64,000 bases of DNA, taken from the NCBI RefSeq assembly GCF_014855515.1, contig NZ_JACYFK010000005.1:1-64000 (forward strand). Direction: 5' to 3'. This document shows, in pieces, positions 23,144 through 32,395 of this stretch. Origin of the DNA: Euzebyella marina (GTDB lineage Bacteria; Bacteroidota; Bacteroidia; Flavobacteriales; Flavobacteriaceae). A model generated the notes under the pieces. The model saw only the letters and a list, made by a program, of their open reading frames with translations. It was not told the DNA's origin and ran no database searches. Every line of letters starts with the position of its first letter. Position 1 is the first letter of the stretch. A program made the translations under genes and the position numbers.

Positions 23144-25699
23144 CTAGAAATAATTGTATCTAATCGTTAGCCCAAAAGTTCTAGGGTCGCCGAGAACCCC
23201 ACCGTACTGACCTGTATTACCACCGGCAACCAATAATTGTTCAAAGTAATTGGTATTCAATAGATTTCTGCTCCAAACATAAACCGTAACTCCTTTTGTA
23301 GTTCTAAACCCCAAGCGACCATTTACGAGTGAGTAACCATCGATATTCAGATATTTGGATGGCGTCGGATTCGAAGAAAAACCGGAACGATAAAAAACAT
23401 CTGTACCTAAAAAGAACTCCCCCTGCTTTCGCCATATTTTTGCTTGGGCCGACCCTTCCACGCCCGAAGAAAATGACCATTTTGAGATGCCTGGTAAGAC
23501 CTCTCCCGAGATATCCTTCAATTCGTTTCCGCCGATACCGGTTTCTTCCAACGGAACCGGTGCGTTGTCGAACTTTATATAATTTCCTTCGGTATAACTA
23601 ACGGATGTAAAAAAAGTAAGATAGGGCAATGCGTAGTTGGTTTCCAGTTCGAGCCCTCTGGTTCTCACCTGTTCGGCATTGGCCAAATAACCGCGTATAA
23701 CACCTATTTCAGCCGAGCGTACTGTAGTTTGATAATCAAAAATATCGGTATTGAAAGCAGTAAAGTTAAGCGTTCCATTCGGTACGGGGCGCGTTTTGAG
23801 TCCCGCCTCAAAATGGCTGACCCTTTCAGGTTCGACCACTGCCAAACTCAAAACAGGCTCACCGTTTTCTGTGGGGATACCACCTAAATTAAGACCAACA
23901 GGTTTAAACCCGTATGAATATTTGGTATAGGCCATTAGATTTTCATGAAATACATAACGCAAATCAAGTTGACCCGATAAATTCCAGTCGTCAACATTCG
24001 CCTGAAAAGTAAGTGGTGAGAATACCCGGTTCTTTAGGGCAAGCAGGTCAGGGTTGTCGGTATCGAGACCACCGTACACGGTACGCACGAAATGTACTTC
24101 TTTCTGGTCATAGTTTAATCGGATACCGGGTGTGACGATGAACTTATCAGTAATGTGATAATCGATTTGCCCAAAAAGCGCGCCGCTGAAATTGTTAAAA
24201 CGAGGGCGGTCATCTTGTGTAAGCCCTTCTAATAAGTTGGGTGTCCGCCAAAGAGTGTCTTGGGTATTTTGAACGAACCGCCAAGTATCTTTTCCCGCTA
24301 CTTGAATGTGCGCCTTATCGGGATCCAGTTTTTGATAAAAGGTAAAAATACCGATGGTTCCATTTAACTTTTTGCTGATTTTGCCTGAATATCGTACTTC
24401 TTGGCTCCATTGGTGGTGAATGGATGGGGCCTGCGACTTATTGATATCGTCTAGCCCTGTAAAGTCACGGTCGCTTGAAGGATCCCACTTCCAAGAGCGC
24501 CATGCCGAGGTAGACGTCAGCGTGCCCTCCCCTACTTTCATTTCCCCCTTTAGGGAAATTCCACCCATATCTTGATTTGAAACCCAAGGGGTATTCGTAT
24601 CTATAAGGCGGTCAAAGGGCTTTGTGCTGGGCAAGCTATAGTTCAAATCGCCTGCAATGTTCTCAAATTGCCTAAAATCATCGCGCTGTGTTCGTACCGA
24701 ACCCACGTAAACCTGTGCATAACCATTAGGTCTCTGCCAAGAATAATCAGCTGCCAATGTCAACGAGATATTGTCCGTTGGTAAGTAAAGTAATTGCCCC
24801 CTAAAGCCTTTGTTGTCAAGTGTGTTCACATCTTCTGCCGATACTACGTTGTAAAGGGTACCATCTCGATCCGTTGAAGTAAATGACAATCTTGCGGCAA
24901 GAACATCTTTTATCAACGGACCAGAAAAAGAGCCTTTGGTCTGAATAAAACCATAGTTACCAAAAGATTGCTCTAGAATGGCAGTATTTTGAAAGCTCGG
25001 TTTACGGCTAGTGATATTAAAGGTGCCGGCAGTAGTATTCTTCCCGAACAGAGTGCCTTGCATACCCCTTATTACCTCTATTTGTTGTACATCAATAAAA
25101 TCGAGGGTAGTGGCCGCCGGTCTAGCATAATAAACACCATCGACATAAAACCCAACTCCAGGATCAATACCATCATTGGTAAGGCCAAAAGTGGTGCCGA
25201 TGCCCCTTATGTTCAGAGTGGTATTTCTTGGATTCGAAGAATAGAGCTGTACAGAAGGTACCAACTCTTTAACGTGATTGACATTGAAAGAAGCTGAATT
25301 ATCCAGCTCTTTTGCCCCTATTACAGCCACGGAAATAGGAATGTCTTGCACCTCTTCACTTCTGCGGCGGGCCGTAACGGTAATTTCATTAAGTGAAACG
25401 GCCGTCGGAACCAAATGAATTATGGGTGAACCGTTCTTTAAAACATTAACTTCTTGAGATGCAAAACCGATATAGCTAATAATCAAAGTAAGCGGATAGC
25501 TCTCAACATCACTAAATATAAAATCACCATCAAAGTCAGTAGTGGTGCCTTGGTCGGTATTTTTGATCATGACGCTAACGCCCATTAAAGGCTCTTTGGT
25601 TTCGGCATCTAAAACATGACCGGTAACCGATGATTGGGCCAACACACTTAAACTACTTAGTGACACTAGAAAAACCCTGAGAATTGTATTTACGAACAT
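23144..25699 (-). CDS. TonB-dependent outer-membrane receptor
   Basis: The 851-residue protein has a signal peptide ending in LAQS, a carboxypeptidase-regulatory-like domain (about 25-105), a plug (IPISVAVIGAKELD, LNIRGIGTTFGLTNDG, IDVQQIEVIRGMQGTLFGKNTTAGTFNI) and a beta-barrel ending FGLTIRYNYF. The plug and barrel resemble the CirA/FepA-like receptors often used for iron complexes or small organics, rather than SusC, which is larger. No SusD gene is next to it. The ligand is unknown. Confidence 0.88.
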   Translation of the reverse strand: MFVNTILRVFLVSLSSLSVLAQSSVTGHVLDAETKEPLMGVSVMIKNTDQGTTTDFDGDFIFSDVESYPLTLIISYIGFASQEVNVLKNGSPIIHLVPTAVSLNEITVTARRRSEEVQDIPISVAVIGAKELDNSASFNVNHVKELVPSVQLYSSNPRNTTLNIRGIGTTFGLTNDGIDPGVGFYVDGVYYARPAATTLDFIDVQQIEVIRGMQGTLFGKNTTAGTFNITSRKPSFQNTAILEQSFGNYGFIQTKGSFSGPLIKDVLAARLSFTSTDRDGTLYNVVSAEDVNTLDNKGFRGQLLYLPTDNISLTLAADYSWQRPNGYAQVYVGSVRTQRDDFRQFENIAGDLNYSLPSTKPFDRLIDTNTPWVSNQDMGGISLKGEMKVGEGTLTSTSAWRSWKWDPSSDRDFTGLDDINKSQAPSIHHQWSQEVRYSGKISKKLNGTIGIFTFYQKLDPDKAHIQVAGKDTWRFVQNTQDTLWRTPNLLEGLTQDDRPRFNNFSGALFGQIDYHITDKFIVTPGIRLNYDQKEVHFVRTVYGGLDTDNPDLLALKNRVFSPLTFQANVDDWNLSGQLDLRYVFHENLMAYTKYSYGFKPVGLNLGGIPTENGEPVLSLAVVEPERVSHFEAGLKTRPVPNGTLNFTAFNTDIFDYQTTVRSAEIGVIRGYLANAEQVRTRGLELETNYALPYLTFFTSVSYTEGNYIKFDNAPVPLEETGIGGNELKDISGEVLPGISKWSFSSGVEGSAQAKIWRKQGEFFLGTDVFYRSGFSSNPTPSKYLNIDGYSLVNGRLGFRTTKGVTVYVWSRNLLNTNYFEQLLVAGGNTGQYGGVLGDPRTFGLTIRYNYF

Positions 25700-25889
25700 A
25701 TATTAAATAATTTAATCTATTTATCCTATAGATTTTATAGGATAAACAAATGTATTTTAAATTCGAATATGTCCGTATGCTAAAATGAAAATATTTTGAT
25801 GAAAGAAAAGAGCCTTGTTAAGCGTCAATACCAGCCGCCCATCCAAGCAATACTAATGGACATTTCCTTCACACATCTTGATGAACTAA

Positions 25890-26330
25890 CTAGGTTTTAC
25901 TATAAACTTGCGGATTGTGCTTTTCCATATACAATTCTGGCTTAGGTACTTTTTGAAAGCCATATTTTTTATAGAGCCATTCGGCGGTATCGGTCAAAAG
26001 AATCCATCTTCTGAGACCTTGTAACTCTTCATGGGCCATGATGCTTTCCATTAGCCACTTACTAAGACCCGAACCTCTATACTCCTTTAAAATAAAAACA
26101 TCACCCAGATAAGCTATCGTAGAAAAATCAGATATAATTCGGGCAAATCCTATTTGTTGTTCTTGATGGTACAACCCGAAATTCAAAGAGTTCTCTATTG
26201 ATTTTTGAACTCTATCCAAGGGAATGCCCCTACTCCAGTCTGCTTCCTTACTTAAAAATTCGTGTATAAAAGGTATATTGAGCTTTTCCCTATCCGTAGA
26301 AATCAAAAAATCATTTCTATATAATTCCAT
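25890..26330 (-). CDS. GNAT family N-acetyltransferase
   Basis: The 146-residue protein has the GNAT fold core: IAYLGDVFILKEYRGSGLSKWLM, whose RGSGLS segment is the acetyl-CoA binding loop, and a C-terminal LYKKYGFQKV. It uses acetyl-CoA to acetylate an amine; the acceptor is unknown. A second GNAT gene lies 80 bases upstream in the same direction. Confidence 0.88.
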   Translation of the reverse strand: MELYRNDFLISTDREKLNIPFIHEFLSKEADWSRGIPLDRVQKSIENSLNFGLYHQEQQIGFARIISDFSTIAYLGDVFILKEYRGSGLSKWLMESIMAHEELQGLRRWILLTDTAEWLYKKYGFQKVPKPELYMEKHNPQVYSKT

Positions 26331-26410
26331 AGTTTCATTCGAGTTTTATGTTCAATGGAATGAATTTCCCATTCATAAATCAAATATATTGGCTGTTGCT
26401 TATAAAAATC

Positions 26411-26923
26411 TTACCCATCCCTCCTGTCCATATCCTTTAAACTGAATAGCGACAGCTTCTCTTCCTTTTCTTTGTAATCGTATTGGTGCTTCAAGCCAAG
26501 CTTCTTCAACAAATTGATCGATTTGATGTTGTGGGAGAGAGTTATGGCTATGATGTTTTCCCCTATAAATGCTTCCTTCATTTTGAGCAAATAAGAGCGA
26601 CTGGCCTCAAGAGCATAACCCTTACCCTTAAATTCCGGAAGAATGGCAAACCCAATATCTGGAAACTCATGGTTCTCCCGTTTTAAAAATGTAACTACGC
26701 CAATAGATATGTTGTCGTCCTTCAGAGCAAAAACATGGTAGTAACAGTTGGCTTTTTCACGTATGTTACGAATGTATTGTTCGGCATCTTTCTCATTAGA
26801 GACCTGTCTATCTCCTATAAACTGTAACCACCCTTTTGAGTTGACCAAGGTCTTTAAAAAAGAGGAGTCTTTTAATTCGATAGGCCTGATGTATAGGCGT
26901 TCGGTTTCTAAATTCGCATACAT
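26411..26923 (-). CDS. GNAT family acetyltransferase (RimJ/RimL type)
   Basis: The 170-residue protein begins METERLYIRP-like (LETERLYIRPIELKD), the signature opening of RimJ/RimL-type acetyltransferases. The core is IGFAILPEFKGKGYALEAS, with the acetyl-CoA loop in FKGKGYA. Near the end, HNIKSINLLKKLGL is the family motif for the last helix. The substrate is unknown and may be a protein N-terminus or a small molecule. Confidence 0.88.
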   Translation of the reverse strand: MYANLETERLYIRPIELKDSSFLKTLVNSKGWLQFIGDRQVSNEKDAEQYIRNIREKANCYYHVFALKDDNISIGVVTFLKRENHEFPDIGFAILPEFKGKGYALEASRSYLLKMKEAFIGENIIAITLSHNIKSINLLKKLGLKHQYDYKEKEEKLSLFSLKDMDRRDG

Positions 26924-27180
26924 ACCACTAATTTATCTAAAACACTTGAAAGAAGCTTATATCAAATAGGGTCTTTGTTGCTTTCATAGAATGGACATTT
27001 AAAGATTCTTAAAGCCTTCACCTAGTGACATATATAGTAGAAAATACCATCAAGAGAATTACAAGCCTTTCTATTGTGTTAAAAAGTCATGATATAGGGC
27101 ACATCAATCGTTAAAATATGGGGCATCTTTGAAACATCATAAGTAGGTAAATTGTTTGTGGGGAACAATTTAAATTAATG

Positions 27181-27209
27181 AAAAGGGAAGCGTGGGGCTT
27201 CCCTTTTTC
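27181..27209. terminator. bidirectional terminator after the antiporter gene
   Basis: AAAAGGGAAGC and GCTTCCCTTTTT form a stem with a short loop. It lies about 45 bases past the minus-strand antiporter stop. Confidence 0.75.
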
Positions 27210-27250
27210 TTTATTATGCTAGCAAAATAGCACTCTTCCGGCCTACTATT

Positions 27251-29395
27251 TCATTTCGATTTGAAAATTTTCGCTACCGTTTTTCTTATCTCCTCTATAC
27301 GTTCTAACGGCTCTATAAATGTGGGGTTCTTGAAATCTAAAGGTCTATTATCCATCACACCTTCTTGTTTTGGATAAATGAGTATAAAGCTGGTCTGTTT
27401 AAAGTTGTTGTTTAAGTATTGCGGGATCTTATTCATACTCGGCTGGTATGAAACCTTCTCTTTTCTACTGGTAACAATAATCAAATTGTCATCTCTTAGC
27501 ACGTCGCTCGATAGCTTAGGGAAATCTTCCCAATTATTAAATTCTCTAAGCGTACATTCCACCGGGTGTTCGGAATGAACCTCCTTAATAAATTTTAAGG
27601 TATCGGAATGCCCATAGAAAATCAGTTTTGCTCCGGAATTTCGGGCAAGGTTCCAAATCTTGATTAACCAAAACGGAAAACCTATTTCACTTTCTGCCTT
27701 TTCGGGTACAATGACCAAATGTCGTTTAACAGTGTTTAGAGGCTGAACCGCTTTATAAATAAAAGTGGTGGTATTACATTTGGTCAAAATACCCTCGGTA
27801 AGATTTCCCAAAAAACTTTTTGATAGTCCTTTTTTGACGTGTAGACCCAGAATAAGGTCGGTAATTCGATTCTCTCTTACTACGCTGGTAATACCGTTAA
27901 CGATATTCAGGTCATAACGCAATAATTCTTGCATTTGGTGATCGGTCGAAGCCGCGGTCACCGACGCTTTATGAAGTATTTTTTTGGCATTACTATCCGA
28001 TGAAATCTCAACCGAAGAATTATCAACAATACTAAGCGCAAAAAGGCCTTCTCTATTTTTAGGTGACTTGATGGTCACGCCCAAATTCACCAATTCGTCG
28101 GTTGTGTTGATATTGCTTATAGGTATAAGAATTCGTTCTTGATTCTCTACCTCGTCTTCTGATATACCCGTGTTTTCCGATTTAGATACATTTTTGGCTC
28201 CCCTTTGCGCTACGAATGAAGCTACAGTACAAGTGAAGAGAATCATAAGTATGGTACCGTTCAGCACATTCTCGTCTAACAACCTAATGGACTCCCCCGT
28301 ATCGGACTTACCTATAACAATGTTATAGCCCACCAAAACCGCAGCCAATGTAGCAGCTGCCTGGGCGTTACTTAAACCGAAAATAAGTCTTCTTTCATCG
28401 GCTGAAAAACCAAACGCTTTCTGTGTGGCCATAGCAGCCAGATATTTCGCCAAGGTAGCCGTGACTATCATAATGGCCGCTACTTTCAAGGTTTCCAAAT
28501 CTTTAAAAAAGACCCTATAATCAATGAGCATTCCTACCCCAATTAGAAAAAAGGGAATAAAAATGGCATTGCCCACGAATTCAACACGGTTCATTAAGGG
28601 AGACGTTCTCGGAATCAACCTATTTAAGGCCAAGCCCGCCAAGAAAGCCCCGATAATTGATTCGATACCCGCTAATTCGGCAAGACCAGCTCCCAGAAAT
28701 ACAATCATTAAAACGAAAATATATTGGGATATAGGGTCATCGAATCTTTTAAAGAACCACCGCCCCACGATTGGAAACAAAAGCATAACGATACAGCCAA
28801 ATATCAAAATAGAAATGCCCAACCTCAACCAAAACTGCGCATTGACCTCTCCCGTGGTCATACCGACAATAACTGCCAATACCAATAAGGCGAGTGTATC
28901 TGTAATCATGGTACCCCCTACCGTAATATTGACGGCCCGGTTTTTGGCCACCCCCATTTTACTTATTAAAGGATAGGCAATTAACGTATGCGATGCGAAC
29001 ATACTTGCCAAGAGAATAGAAGTAGGCATAGAGAACTTCAATAGGAAAAGACCTGCGAGTACCCCAAGAACCATCGGCAAGCAAAACGTGTAGAGTCCAA
29101 AAACGACACTCTTTTTACTATTGCGCTTAAAATCTGCCAAATCTATTTCAAGCCCAGCCAAGAACATAATATAAAGTAACCCTGCGGTACCTGATAAGAT
29201 AATACCACTATCGCGTTCCATAAGATTGATACCATGCGGGCCGACGACCGCTCCTGCAATGATAAGGCCTAACAACGGGGGTACTTTCAGCTTGTTGAGA
29301 AGAATAGGGGCAAAAAGAATGATAATTAATATCAATAAAAATTTCAGTACCGGATTGGTTAGAGGCAGGCTGGTCTCAAAAATGGTAAGTAGCAT
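27251..29395 (-). CDS. CPA2-type cation:proton antiporter with C-terminal stress-protein domain
   Basis: The 714-residue protein has 12 or so membrane helices typical of Kef/NhaS3-type CPA2 antiporters (APILLNKLKVPPLLGLIIAGAVVGPHG near the N-terminus, GIESIIGAFLAGLALNRLIP in the middle), ending near residue 400. A cytosolic part of about 300 residues follows, with two universal-stress-protein-like halves. There is no TrkA-N domain as in KefB/C. It exports Na+ or K+ in exchange for protons. It stands alone with its own terminator. Confidence 0.85.
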   Translation of the reverse strand: MLLTIFETSLPLTNPVLKFLLILIIILFAPILLNKLKVPPLLGLIIAGAVVGPHGINLMERDSGIILSGTAGLLYIMFLAGLEIDLADFKRNSKKSVVFGLYTFCLPMVLGVLAGLFLLKFSMPTSILLASMFASHTLIAYPLISKMGVAKNRAVNITVGGTMITDTLALLVLAVIVGMTTGEVNAQFWLRLGISILIFGCIVMLLFPIVGRWFFKRFDDPISQYIFVLMIVFLGAGLAELAGIESIIGAFLAGLALNRLIPRTSPLMNRVEFVGNAIFIPFFLIGVGMLIDYRVFFKDLETLKVAAIMIVTATLAKYLAAMATQKAFGFSADERRLIFGLSNAQAAATLAAVLVGYNIVIGKSDTGESIRLLDENVLNGTILMILFTCTVASFVAQRGAKNVSKSENTGISEDEVENQERILIPISNINTTDELVNLGVTIKSPKNREGLFALSIVDNSSVEISSDSNAKKILHKASVTAASTDHQMQELLRYDLNIVNGITSVVRENRITDLILGLHVKKGLSKSFLGNLTEGILTKCNTTTFIYKAVQPLNTVKRHLVIVPEKAESEIGFPFWLIKIWNLARNSGAKLIFYGHSDTLKFIKEVHSEHPVECTLREFNNWEDFPKLSSDVLRDDNLIIVTSRKEKVSYQPSMNKIPQYLNNNFKQTSFILIYPKQEGVMDNRPLDFKNPTFIEPLERIEEIRKTVAKIFKSK

Positions 29396-29732
29396 CCGTG
29401 TCGATTAAAGTTGTAATCTCTTTCTTTTGAATCTAAATGCATTTTTATTGTTTGCAAGAGCACCATTCAGCTAAATATACAATTGATTTTCAAACAATTA
29501 TAATCAATTCATGTTAAACAATATTCGTATCTATAGCTCTATGAAATTAGCAAAATACTTGTCTGGAATTACGGAAACTTAATTAATTAAATGATAAAAA
29601 AATCATTGCAATTAGAACCTATATGAATGAAAATCAGGGATTAATCAAGTTATTTTTTTAATCATATTTGTTATTTTTTTATGCAAACTTGTTATTTATT
29701 TGTGGGTTTAGACCATCTTAAAATTGTATTAA

Positions 29733-31178
29733 GTGAAAACTATTAAGATAAATGAAAATCGCCCTACCGAGCATTTAAGAAAATTGGCCCTTCAGATGGA
29801 TGCTGATTTTGAGGAAGGTTTCGGCGCCTCTTCACTTCAATTGAAAGATAATCGATATGGTGAAGGGTACATGAATTTATACGAACCTTTTCCTGGTATG
29901 AATGTTCGTACCTATAATTTAATTCTAAAAGAAGAGCTTTCGCTGTCGCTTACCGAGCACGGCTACTCCCCTCTTTACTTAATATTTTGCATCGAGGGTA
30001 GCTACAGGCACCGGTATGCTTCTGAAAAACAGGAAAAGACGGTTTCCCAAGGTAGAAACCTGATCAGTCTCTCCTCCAAGAATGAAGAACACCTCATGAC
30101 ATTACCTGCGAACAGACCGATTAAACTATCGGTAATCGTTTTGTTAAGAAAAAATCTTAATCATGAAAGCAGGGGAAATTTGGTTTCCGTGATAAGGGAT
30201 ATCGTGATGAAAATGGATGAAGGAGAATCTTATCAATTCATCGGCGGATTGAAGAACAATATAGAACGTCATGCCAAAATACTGGTAGAGAACCGTAGAA
30301 CCGACCTGGCAGGTAAGTTAATTACGGAAGCAGCAACCTATGCTACCCTTGCGGCCCAGTTAGATGATCATGATAACGAGAACAAGGCTAATGAACTAGA
30401 TGTTAGTGATTCGGAACTGGATCGAGTCGTTAAACTCTGTTCATACATATCACAGAATCTTGAGCGGCCCCATACCATTCGGGAATTGGCCCATAAAAGT
30501 GGACTGTACCCTAAAAAGCTACAGGATGCCTTTCAGTATTTGTTCAATGAAAGTGTCGCCACCTGTATCAAGAACATGAAACTCGAAAAGTCAAAAGTGC
30601 TTTTAGAAACGACTGATATATCTATTAGTTCTATTTGTGATCAAATCGGCATCAACAGTAAAAGTTATTATTCAAAAATCTTTAAAGAGAAATATGGTAG
30701 CCTTCCAAAAGATTACAGGTTTTCTTTCAATAAATCTGAAAATACTTTTGAACTGACCTATAAATCAAAGGCACAACTTTATCTTTCCGATACCGAAGTT
30801 GCAGAACTGGTAGCCAATTCTGATTCAGCCAATAAGAAATTGGGCATTACGGGTTGCTTGATACATTTCGGAGATGAGTTCTTTCAGCTTATTGAGGGGC
30901 CGAAATCAAATGTCTTAAAACTGTATGAAAAAATTAACGATGACAATAGGCATACCAATATAGAACTACTTTGGAAAGGGGTACGAAAAGAAAGGGTTTT
31001 TGATGATTGGGGCCTTATCTTAATATCGGACAGAAGAGGTTTTGAAGACCATAATTATTCGCATGAACTGAATATTGGAATGAAATCGCTGGTACAGGGC
31101 GATGCGAAAATTGCCATAAGAGATTTAAGGTTTTGGCAGCGTATGCGACACCTGATTATTGATAGAATGACCGACTAA
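29733..31178 (+). CDS. AraC-family regulator fused to a BLUF blue-light sensor domain
   Basis: The 481-residue protein has an N-terminal ~220-residue ligand-like part, an AraC helix-turn-helix (about 228-330 with LERPHTIRELAHKSGLYPKKLQDAF, ISISSICDQIGINSKSYYSKIFKEKYG, LPKDYR) and a C-terminal BLUF domain (339-432). The flavin-contacting residues are kept: Tyr343 in LTYKSKA, Asn367 in SANKKLGITG, Gln385 in FFQLIEGP. BLUF domains bind FAD and respond to blue light by a Tyr-Gln hydrogen-bond switch. This predicts light-controlled transcription. The start is GTG. Confidence 0.85.
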   Translation: MKTIKINENRPTEHLRKLALQMDADFEEGFGASSLQLKDNRYGEGYMNLYEPFPGMNVRTYNLILKEELSLSLTEHGYSPLYLIFCIEGSYRHRYASEKQEKTVSQGRNLISLSSKNEEHLMTLPANRPIKLSVIVLLRKNLNHESRGNLVSVIRDIVMKMDEGESYQFIGGLKNNIERHAKILVENRRTDLAGKLITEAATYATLAAQLDDHDNENKANELDVSDSELDRVVKLCSYISQNLERPHTIRELAHKSGLYPKKLQDAFQYLFNESVATCIKNMKLEKSKVLLETTDISISSICDQIGINSKSYYSKIFKEKYGSLPKDYRFSFNKSENTFELTYKSKAQLYLSDTEVAELVANSDSANKKLGITGCLIHFGDEFFQLIEGPKSNVLKLYEKINDDNRHTNIELLWKGVRKERVFDDWGLILISDRRGFEDHNYSHELNIGMKSLVQGDAKIAIRDLRFWQRMRHLIIDRMTD

Positions 31179-31180
31179 TG

Positions 31181-31327
31181 TTAGATGGTCTCTCTATTTA
31201 ACCACATGATTGCCAAAAAACCCAAAAGAAATAAAACTGCCGACAAATACCACACAATGTTGATACCTCTTTTACGGCTCAGAACAATTTCTCTGAAGAA
31301 CTGAAGTTGGGAAACTATTTTTTTCAT
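31181..31327 (-). CDS. small membrane protein (48 residues)
   Basis: A short ORF with one membrane helix (NIVWYLSAVLFLLGFLAIMW) preceded by a basic, amphipathic N-terminus (MKKIVSQLQFFREIVLSRKR). It lies on the opposite strand, its stop two bases beyond the stop of the AraC-BLUF gene, so the two genes converge almost end to end. The charge pattern and hydrophobicity make it look real. No family is recognised. Confidence 0.5.
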   Translation of the reverse strand: MKKIVSQLQFFREIVLSRKRGINIVWYLSAVLFLLGFLAIMWLNRETI

Positions 31328-31594
31328 GCTCGCTTCTATGCGTTATGACGGGTCCGTCGCTTGTAGATAGCTGCCTTTTAAACAATTAAACTAAAAGATG
31401 AGTACCCTATCTTGTAAACAAATGTAAGACGGCCATATCATCACGAAGCGAAATAATGCATAAAAAAATGATGAATTTGAATAAATATCAATTTTCAGTT
31501 GCTAAAATTTAAATTTTCACAGAAGATTTAGTTTCTGAAAATGAAATGATTACACAAATCACCAAAATAAAATAAGTCGGTACCATTTAAAATT

Positions 31595-31618
31595 ATGGGG
31601 TGTCATTAGACACCCCAT
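31595..31618 (-). terminator. terminator after the 46-residue ORF
   Basis: A perfect 10-bp stem, ATGGGGTGTC with GACACCCCAT, and a 4-nt loop. It lies 25 bases past the stop of the small minus-strand ORF. Confidence 0.7.
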
Positions 31619-31642
31619 TTAAATTCACCTTAATAAAATATA

Positions 31643-31783
31643 TCAAACTTTTCTGCCTCCTTTTTTAAAAGACCAAATTCGACCAATTTTTGAATAAGAC
31701 TGACCCGACTTGCCATTTTCAGTCTTAAGGGTTTTAGCACTCTCTTCGGGGTAAAGGGCGCTTATTTTTCTAATCAAGTTCAT
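31643..31783 (-). CDS. small basic protein (46 residues)
   Basis: A short ORF reading MNLIRKISALYPEESAKTLK and ending WSFKKGGRKV. It is rich in Lys/Arg with no membrane helix. It is followed by a good terminator and lies 49 bases downstream of the PA2169-type gene in the same direction. The terminator position supports a real transcript. Confidence 0.45.
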   Translation of the reverse strand: MNLIRKISALYPEESAKTLKTENGKSGQSYSKIGRIWSFKKGGRKV

Positions 31784-31832
31784 AGCATTCCAATTTTAAT
31801 TTAGAAATTTTGCTATTTGGTTGAAAACCAAA

Positions 31833-32285
31833 TTATTCGCGCAAATCTTCTAGGGATTGAACTTGGTTTAAATCAGTTCTTAGCTTTAGAACTTGGTTTC
31901 GAAGAATAGTAGAAACCGAAATTGGTAGAGCGGTATTGTTCAAAATTTCTGTATACTCTTCGATGGCCGCCTTGTCTCCCCTAATGCATTCTTCCAACAT
32001 CGATTCATCACTATCAGCTGAGAAGAGGTTTTTAACGTCCATCCATGCCCTGTGCAAAGTACCGGTAGCACTACCGTCAATTTTTTCGGTACCATAGGCC
32101 GAATGTAGCTCTGTTTGCAATTCAGTGTTAAAGCTCTGCCTTTCCATTGATTTTCTCTGGAAAAAACTTTGCAAGAATCGGCTGTCAGCGTTTTCGGCTG
32201 CCTTGGCATAGCCTTTTTGAGCGTCTATATTCTTTTCAAGAACTCCTTTGAGTCTGTCGACTAAACTTATGCTTTTAGTTTCCAT
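31833..32285 (-). CDS. PA2169 family four-helix-bundle protein (DUF2383)
   Basis: The 150-residue protein has the ferritin-like helical pattern: VLEKNIDAQKGYAKAAENAD, FLQSFFQRKSMERQSFNTELQTEL, a GTLHRAWMDVKNLF loop, and CIRGDKAAIEEYTEIL. DUF2383 proteins are stress-associated, and their role is unknown. The start METKSIS was chosen over an upstream in-frame ATG because it begins the conserved part. A following small ORF and a histidine kinase gene upstream share its orientation. Confidence 0.85.
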   Translation of the reverse strand: METKSISLVDRLKGVLEKNIDAQKGYAKAAENADSRFLQSFFQRKSMERQSFNTELQTELHSAYGTEKIDGSATGTLHRAWMDVKNLFSADSDESMLEECIRGDKAAIEEYTEILNNTALPISVSTILRNQVLKLRTDLNQVQSLEDLRE

Positions 32286-32395
32286 AACATTGTAATTTAA
32301 GTTATACAATCATGAAATTAGTTTCAGCATGCTTGTAAGATTACTCCTAAAACGAAATAATTTAATCGTTTCGAATTGCTTAAGAGACTTTAACA

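Noticed and set aside
28524-28976. ORF of 150 residues on the plus strand inside the antiporter gene
   Set aside because: Antisense shadow of membrane-helix codons; no start context.
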